Source: an uncultured Clostridium sp. (GTDB lineage: Bacteria > Bacillota > Clostridia > TANB77 > CAG-508). From it: a stretch of DNA of 10,160 nucleotides. Below are positions 6,208 to 10,160 of this stretch, in pieces. Location of the stretch: positions 1 through 10,160 of the forward strand of contig CAMMNR010000057.1 in assembly GCA_946498265.1 (NCBI GenBank). The letters run 5' to 3'. The notes under the pieces are model-generated. The model saw only the letters and a program-made list of their open reading frames with translations. It did not search any database and was not told the DNA's origin. The translations under genes and the position numbers were made by a program. Each line of letters opens with the position of its first letter. Position 1 is the stretch's first letter.

Positions 6208-7231
6208 ATTTTCTATTATTGTACTCACATACAATTCAGGAGAATACATAAAAAAAACAATTGAATCAATACTGCCTAATATGATTGACGGTGACGAATT
6301 AATCATAATTGATAACAATTCAAGTGATGATACTATATCAAAGATACAAGAAATTTCCATTGAAAATTGTTCAATATATAAACTTTCAAAAAATATAGGT
6401 ATAAGTGCAGGACGCAATTTGGGGGCTTCATTAGCAAAACATTCAAAACTGGCATTCATTGATAGTGACATAATTTTAGAAAAAACATCCCTTCAAAATG
6501 CAAGAATTAAGATCAATGAATGTGACGCATTAATTGGGGAATATTATGATGAGGGCAATGGGTTAAATTGGCAAATTGAAATGACTCGTGAATTATTTGC
6601 AAAAAAAAGGAAAGAAAATTTTGATGGCCCTATAACATTTAAAAAATTTGCAACTTTTAGCGGTGGCATGTGCGTAATAGATAAAGATGTTTTTTTAAAA
6701 GCTGGCGGATACAGTGAAAAATACTTTGGCTCACCTTGTGAAGATATAAATTTTGAATTTGAATTATTAAAGCAAAAAAGAAAATTGTTGATTGATAAAA
6801 GTTTTGTTGGACACCATAAAAAGAAAAAACTGACATTATGGGGGTTGATAAAAAGAGGAATACATAGTGGTAAAGGTGTTGCTTTGTTGATAAGATCTTC
6901 TTTTAAACATAAAGTGATAGTTCCATTCAATCTACAATGGCCACGATTTCCTCTTTACATTTTGTTATTTATAATCTTATTATCAATTTTTAAGCCGTGG
7001 TCGCTAATTACTTTGGCAGTGTTGACAATCCTTAGATGGCTTACAATTATATTTTCGATTAAAAAAAGATATTCTTTAATTCGACTGATAAATTTTGAAG
7101 TTTTACGCTTTATCTATGAGTTTGTATTACTATTTTCTTTATTTTACCATTCAATTTTTTATTGGCCCAAAACGGAAAATGCAATATCAAATTATAAAAT
7201 TATAGAGGTTAAAAATGGAAGGAAAAGTTAA
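6197..7231 (+). CDS. GT2-family glycosyltransferase with C-terminal membrane helices
   Basis: A 344-residue GT-A inverting transferase. FSIIVLTYNSGEYIKKTIES (5-24) is the classic GT2 opening, IIIDNNSSDDT (36-46) binds the nucleotide, and NIGISAGRNLGA (66-77) follows. FIDSD (87-91) supplies the DxD metal site, and GSPCEDINFEFEL (178-190) holds the ED catalytic-base motif. After the catalytic domain come hydrophobic segments near 251-265, 269-287 and 306-322, which would tether it to the inner face of the membrane. The start overlaps the previous gene by 11 nt, with AAGGGG at 6183-6188 as ribosome site. It probably extends the same surface glycan as the two GT-B enzymes. Sugar specificity is unknown. 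Confidence 0.88.
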   Translation: MQNKFSIIVLTYNSGEYIKKTIESILPNMIDGDELIIIDNNSSDDTISKIQEISIENCSIYKLSKNIGISAGRNLGASLAKHSKLAFIDSDIILEKTSLQNARIKINECDALIGEYYDEGNGLNWQIEMTRELFAKKRKENFDGPITFKKFATFSGGMCVIDKDVFLKAGGYSEKYFGSPCEDINFEFELLKQKRKLLIDKSFVGHHKKKKLTLWGLIKRGIHSGKGVALLIRSSFKHKVIVPFNLQWPRFPLYILLFIILLSIFKPWSLITLAVLTILRWLTIIFSIKKRYSLIRLINFEVLRFIYEFVLLFSLFYHSIFYWPKTENAISNYKIIEVKNGRKS

Positions 7232-8087
7232 TAAGTCTATGGACATGGACGATTTTGATAAAGATAAACTTGAATGGCTAAAAAACGAAATAATAAATAT
7301 TGAAGAATATTTCCTCGAACATGGGTTTAACATTAGTTCTTGGTATGGAAATATCGGTGAAAATAAGTATTACGACAAATTAAGCAAATTAAACAAGGGT
7401 TATAAATATAAGCCATTGTTGGATAAATATGACGACAAATATCCATCTTTTTTGGTTTGGGAAATTTACAGTGTATGGTTTGGTGTTAAATTTAAAGCTG
7501 GAGATAAAGTTTTAGATTTGGGTGGGGCATGTTCGCTATTTTCATTTTTTCTTGCAGTTCACGGAGTTTCTGTTATTGCAATTGATAAAAATAAACAATT
7601 GGTTGATGAGTCCAATAAAATTGCGAAAGTGTTAAACCTTCCATATTTAGCAATATGTGATGATATAGAAGATTATATGTTGGATTGTAAGGAAAAATTT
7701 GATGTTATAACTTCAATTTGTGTTTTTGAACACTTAGAACAGGAAAAAAGAAAGAGAATAATTTGTTCAATTCATAAAATACTTTCTAAAAATGGCAAAG
7801 TTGCTATCACTTTTGATTACCGCAATCCATCTAAGTTTGTAAACATTAACTCTCCTCAAGATGTTATTGATCTGTTTGGATGTTCTTCTCATTTATCTCT
7901 TGCAGGAGATGGAAATTTTTATGACAATAAAAAAAATTATTTGGTTCACCCTTTCTTTCATAAAAGCTTTTTTATTAAATACAAATTGCGCTCTATAAAA
8001 AAAGGAAATTTTAGGAAAAGAGATTTTTTCAAAATAAAATTTAAAGATGATTATTCTTTTGCTGTGGTATTTTTGGAGGTAAAGTGA
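7215..8087 (+). CDS. Class I SAM-dependent methyltransferase
   Basis: A 290-residue protein whose central part is a Rossmann-fold methyltransferase. Motif I is KVLDLGGACSLFSFF (98-112), the ribose-binding acidic residue is in VIAIDKN (120-126), CDD lies at 148-150, and the motif IV/post-IV region is KFDVITSICVFEHLE (161-175). About 95 residues precede the fold, including a charged, aromatic-rich stretch with EEYFLEHGF (30-38), and are probably substrate-specific. In a glycosyltransferase operon this enzyme most likely O- or N-methylates a sugar, or caps the glycan chain. It overlaps the GT2 gene by 17 nt, with AGAGG at 7204-7208. No particular subfamily is recognised. Confidence 0.82.
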   Translation: MEGKVNKSMDMDDFDKDKLEWLKNEIINIEEYFLEHGFNISSWYGNIGENKYYDKLSKLNKGYKYKPLLDKYDDKYPSFLVWEIYSVWFGVKFKAGDKVLDLGGACSLFSFFLAVHGVSVIAIDKNKQLVDESNKIAKVLNLPYLAICDDIEDYMLDCKEKFDVITSICVFEHLEQEKRKRIICSIHKILSKNGKVAITFDYRNPSKFVNINSPQDVIDLFGCSSHLSLAGDGNFYDNKKNYLVHPFFHKSFFIKYKLRSIKKGNFRKRDFFKIKFKDDYSFAVVFLEVK

Positions 8088-8638
8088 AAGATATAGTATT
8101 TCTTTGCGGATATTCTCGTACAGGAAAATCTTCAATTGCACAAATGCTTTATAAAAAATATGGGTACAATATTATAAAAATAGATGCTATTATAAATGCA
8201 GTAAATCAGTTATTAGACAATAAAATTGACAAACATAATTATGATGACAGGGTTAAAACAATTATTGTTAGTTTAATAAAAAACTTTTGGTCAGATATAA
8301 AAAATCGTGGTTATAAATATGTGTTTGATACTTGTTCTATCAATGTCCAAACGGCAAACGAACTAAAAGATTTGCTTATGCAATTTAATTTTGATATAAT
8401 ATTTTTAATAAATACAGCACAAGCAGATAATATTATGGCAAAAATAAGGAAAACGGAAAAGCCTTATGATTGGACTAAACAAATAGATGACAATAAACTT
8501 TATGAATTCTGTAAAAACTGTCAAAGGGAGTCAAAGGAAATTAAGTTGGAATGTGAGAAATTAAAGATCAAATATATCGATGTTTGTGACAGCGATTTAT
8601 TAGACCTGTTTGAAAAGGTAGAGAAAATTATAAAATGA
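8084..8638 (+). CDS. Small P-loop kinase (AAA_33/shikimate-kinase-like)
   Basis: A 184-residue P-loop NTPase beginning at GTG. The GTGA overlap with the previous stop and GGAGG at 8075-8079 fix this start. Walker A is GYSRTGKSS (9-17), followed by an acidic residue D34 in KIDAIINAV, the position where small-molecule kinases bind substrate. FDTCSIN (about 81-87) resembles the second conserved strand, and IRKTEKPYDW (about 121-130) may be the mobile lid. The size and layout match kinases of small metabolites (shikimate, gluconate, 2-phosphoglycerate or nucleoside kinases) rather than motor ATPases. Lying directly before the nucleotidyltransferase, it is a good candidate for making the sugar or polyol phosphate that the next enzyme activates. 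Substrate not determinable. Confidence 0.75.
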   Translation: MKDIVFLCGYSRTGKSSIAQMLYKKYGYNIIKIDAIINAVNQLLDNKIDKHNYDDRVKTIIVSLIKNFWSDIKNRGYKYVFDTCSINVQTANELKDLLMQFNFDIIFLINTAQADNIMAKIRKTEKPYDWTKQIDDNKLYEFCKNCQRESKEIKLECEKLKIKYIDVCDSDLLDLFEKVEKIIK

Positions 8639-9927
8639 AAAAAGTATTAATTTCTGGTTATTTTGATCCATTACATAAAGGACATTTAGATTATATAAAA
8701 CAGTCCAAAGAACTTGGAGATTATTTGGTCGTTGCTGTAAATTCTGATGAAAGTGCCATAAGAAAAAAGGGACATTATTTTATGCCTGTAGAAGACAGAA
8801 TAAAGATAATAAAGGCACTAAAAAATGTTGACGAAGTTATAAAAGCGATTGATAAAGATGATAGTGTTGCAGAAACCATAAAATTTGTAAAGCCTAATAT
8901 TTTTGCTAAGGGCGGAGATCGTAATATATCCAACTTACCTATTAAGGAAATTGAAGCGTGTAAGGAAGTTGGGGCAGAAATTGTTACAGGTCTTGGAGAA
9001 AAAATTGAATCAAGTTCTCACCTTATTGAACGAGAAAATTTTTTTAAGGACAAAAATATAAGGTGCGACTTGCATGTTCATTCAAATTGTTCTGATGGTG
9101 GGCTAGACGCAAAATCTTTAATTGAAAAAGCCAAACAAAACGAAATTAAAATTCTTTCTATTACCGATCATAATAATATTGATATATACAGACAACTACA
9201 AAGTGTTGATTGTACTGGATTGCTGATAATAAATGGCTTTGAGTGTGATGTTGAGTTCAATGGAAAAAATTTGCATATTTTAATGTATGGTTTTAATCCT
9301 GACAATAATTATGTCAATCAATTTTTTGAAAATTTCCGCAAAGATGATATAAAAAATTTTGAAGAAATGATTGATAAAGTATGTCAAAATTATGGCTTAA
9401 AAATATCTAGAGAAGATATAGCATATTTTGAAAAAGAAAATTGCTATTTTGATAAGGTAAGATTAAACAATTTTCTGACTCAGTTAAAACTGGCAAATTC
9501 TCCAAAAGATGCTTATTATCAATTCACAAAAGATATCTTGGATAAGCAAAGAAGAAGTGTACCTGCCAATGACCTATTTACCCTTGCAAAGCAATGTGGC
9601 GCTGTTACAATTTTGGCGCATCCTATGAAATATGTTGACAATGATTTTGATTTAGACAATCTTAAAGAGTTAATGCTTGAATTAAATAAAATAGGCCTAG
9701 ATGGAATTGAAGTTTTTAATAACCGACAAACTTTAGAAAATCAAGAAGAATTGTATAAATTTGCAATAAATCACAACATGGAATATAGTGCTGGAAGTGA
9801 TATGCATAGCAAAATAGGTTTGCAGGAAAAGAAAGAAATGGGGAAAATCCTTGGGCAAAATATAACTTTAAAAATGTTTAGTCCAGCCTTAATAAAAGTT
9901 TTTGAATCAAAATATAAAAATAAATAA
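8635..9927 (+). CDS. RfaE2/TagD-type nucleotidyltransferase fused to a PHP phosphoesterase
   Basis: A 430-residue two-domain enzyme. Residues 1-135 are a cytidylyltransferase-fold domain: GYFDPLHKGHLDY (8-20) with the HxGH signature at 14-17, GDYLVVAVNSDES (28-40), FAKGGDR (90-96) and ESSSHLIER (125-133). These track the adenylyltransferase half of HldE (RfaE) closely, and TagD more loosely, so ATP or CTP is possible. Residues about 143-425 are a PHP domain with DLHVHSNCSDG (145-155), ITDHN (176-180), E203, H214, AHP (328-330) and SDMHS (388-392), the full set of metal ligands. PHP proteins are phosphoesterases (histidinol phosphatase, polymerase-linked domains). The fused enzyme would nucleotidylate a sugar or polyol phosphate, while the PHP half removes a second phosphate or edits. 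It overlaps the kinase gene by ATGA and is last in the operon, before a strong terminator. Confidence 0.85.
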   Translation: MKKVLISGYFDPLHKGHLDYIKQSKELGDYLVVAVNSDESAIRKKGHYFMPVEDRIKIIKALKNVDEVIKAIDKDDSVAETIKFVKPNIFAKGGDRNISNLPIKEIEACKEVGAEIVTGLGEKIESSSHLIERENFFKDKNIRCDLHVHSNCSDGGLDAKSLIEKAKQNEIKILSITDHNNIDIYRQLQSVDCTGLLIINGFECDVEFNGKNLHILMYGFNPDNNYVNQFFENFRKDDIKNFEEMIDKVCQNYGLKISREDIAYFEKENCYFDKVRLNNFLTQLKLANSPKDAYYQFTKDILDKQRRSVPANDLFTLAKQCGAVTILAHPMKYVDNDFDLDNLKELMLELNKIGLDGIEVFNNRQTLENQEELYKFAINHNMEYSAGSDMHSKIGLQEKKEMGKILGQNITLKMFSPALIKVFESKYKNK

Positions 9928-9950
9928 ATTAAAATAAAAGTTAAAATTTG

Positions 9951-9981
9951 AAAAAAGTTCGACAAAATGTCTAACTTTTTT
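9951..9981 (+). terminator. Intrinsic terminator of the glycan operon
   Basis: AAAAAAGTT (9951-9959) pairs with AACTTTTTT (9973-9981), and GACA (9961-9964) pairs with TGTC (9968-9971). There is one mismatch and a loop of three A. The T-run completes an intrinsic terminator 23 bases after the last stop codon. The A-rich 5' arm lets it work on the - strand as well. Confidence 0.8.
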
Positions 9982-9988
9982 ATTATAC

Positions 9989-10014
9989 AAAAAAGAATTG
10001 CTATCAGCAATTCT
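9989..10014 (-). terminator. Intrinsic terminator for - strand transcription
   Basis: A perfect 8-bp stem AGAATTGC/GCAATTCT (9994-10001 with 10007-10014) with loop TATCA is bordered on the left by a run of six A (9989-9994), which reads as a U-tract on the - strand. It lies just downstream of the - strand CCA end of the tRNA-derived repeat, where a tRNA gene's terminator would be expected. Confidence 0.65.
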
Positions 10015-10018
10015 GCAT

Positions 10019-10066
10019 TTTGGTTGGAATGAGTGGACTATGGTCTACCGACCCCCACCTTATCAG
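10019..10066 (-). repeat. tRNA-Ile(GAT)-derived 3' half, right copy with replaced T-loop
   Basis: It matches the left copy exactly over 10021-10039 and 10047-10066 but carries ATGGTCT (10040-10046) where the left copy has CGAACC. The anticodon loop CTGATAA, the acceptor strand CATTCCA and the encoded CCA are kept, while the TTCGAGT T-loop is lost. The arm still folds: GTGGAC (10033-10038) pairs with GTCTAC (10043-10048) through one G-U pair. The same orientation as the left copy makes these direct repeats about 10 kb apart. It cannot be a working tRNA. It is either a decayed attachment-site half or a member of a dispersed, structure-constrained repeat family. Confidence 0.65.
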
Positions 10067-10100
10067 GTAAAGAATACTGCCTATTTAGGTGGAAACCCTA
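10055..10100. other. Structured extension of the right repeat
   Basis: CCACCT (10055-10060) pairs with AGGTGG (10087-10092), and inside it AGG (10065-10067) pairs with CCT (10080-10082), with four-base internal loops on each side. The left repeat has an equivalent arm, CCCAC with GTGGG, enclosing another stem of unrelated sequence. The shared fold with different bases suggests the unit is larger than the conserved 45 bases. GGTGGAAACC at 10088-10097 recalls a T-box motif but lacks the rest of that element. Confidence 0.4.
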
Positions 10101-10106
10101 TATATT

Positions 10107-10134
10107 AAAGTGCTTTAAATTAAAGCATTTTTTT
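10107..10134 (+). terminator. Intrinsic terminator downstream of the right repeat
   Basis: AAAGTGCTTT (10107-10116) pairs with AAAGCATTTT (10122-10131) over ten positions, one of them G-U, with a five-base loop. The T-run extends to 10134. It could end a short + strand RNA that begins after the operon terminator and contains the right repeat, although no clear promoter for such an RNA was found. Confidence 0.6.
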
Positions 10135-10160
10135 ATTATTTAAAAATAATTGCAACAGTT

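Noticed and set aside
10019..10134. T-box riboswitch
   Set aside because: GGTGGAAACC followed by a terminator is suggestive, but the conserved T-box core is incomplete, there is no recognisable stem I or specifier loop, and the space after the preceding terminator is short.

Overview
The window is AT-rich DNA with Shine-Dalgarno sites of the AGGAG/AGGGG type, sigma-70-like promoters, U-tract hairpin terminators and the standard stop codons (TGA ends several genes). This fits a low-GC bacterium, most simply a Bacillota or Mycoplasmatota-like lineage. The sequence alone does not fix the species. All genes lie on the + strand, and the content (stand-alone Bro-N/DinD-like gene, glycan cluster, tRNA-derived direct repeats at both ends) looks accessory rather than core.

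Layout. Bases 9-55 carry a 3' half of a tRNA-Ile(GAT)-like gene on the - strand. Bases 56-356 have no gene but hold repeated TTGANNTCAA boxes, a separate inverted repeat and an extended -10 promoter. Bases 357-1196 encode a Bro-N protein with a DinD-like C-terminus. Bases 1197-1690 have no gene: they hold a GC-rich double hairpin (1225-1289), an AT-rich stretch, and two promoters, the second a near-consensus TTGACA-17-TACAAT placed so close to the next ATG that the transcript would be almost leaderless. From 1691 to 9927 runs one tight operon of eight genes, most of them overlapping. A strong terminator follows at 9951-9981. Then come a - strand terminator, a second copy of the tRNA-derived repeat (10019-10066) with a replaced T-loop, and another hairpin terminator.

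The operon encodes, in order: an HPr-kinase-like P-loop domain fused to a sugar phosphate isomerase/epimerase TIM barrel, with its 5' end split off by a frameshift at a T9 tract; an APH/choline-kinase-fold kinase; two GT-B glycosyltransferases; a membrane-anchored GT2 glycosyltransferase; a SAM-dependent methyltransferase; a small P-loop kinase; and an RfaE2/TagD-type nucleotidyltransferase fused to a PHP phosphoesterase. Isomerase, kinase, phosphatase and nucleotidyltransferase are the four activity types of the ADP-heptose pathway. Here all but the nucleotidyltransferase would come from unrelated folds. My inference is that the operon makes an unusual nucleotide-activated sugar or polyol, and that the glycosyltransferases and methyltransferase build it into a surface glycan. 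No flippase, polymerase, initiating phosphoglycosyltransferase or integrase is in the window, so export and mobility would depend on genes elsewhere.
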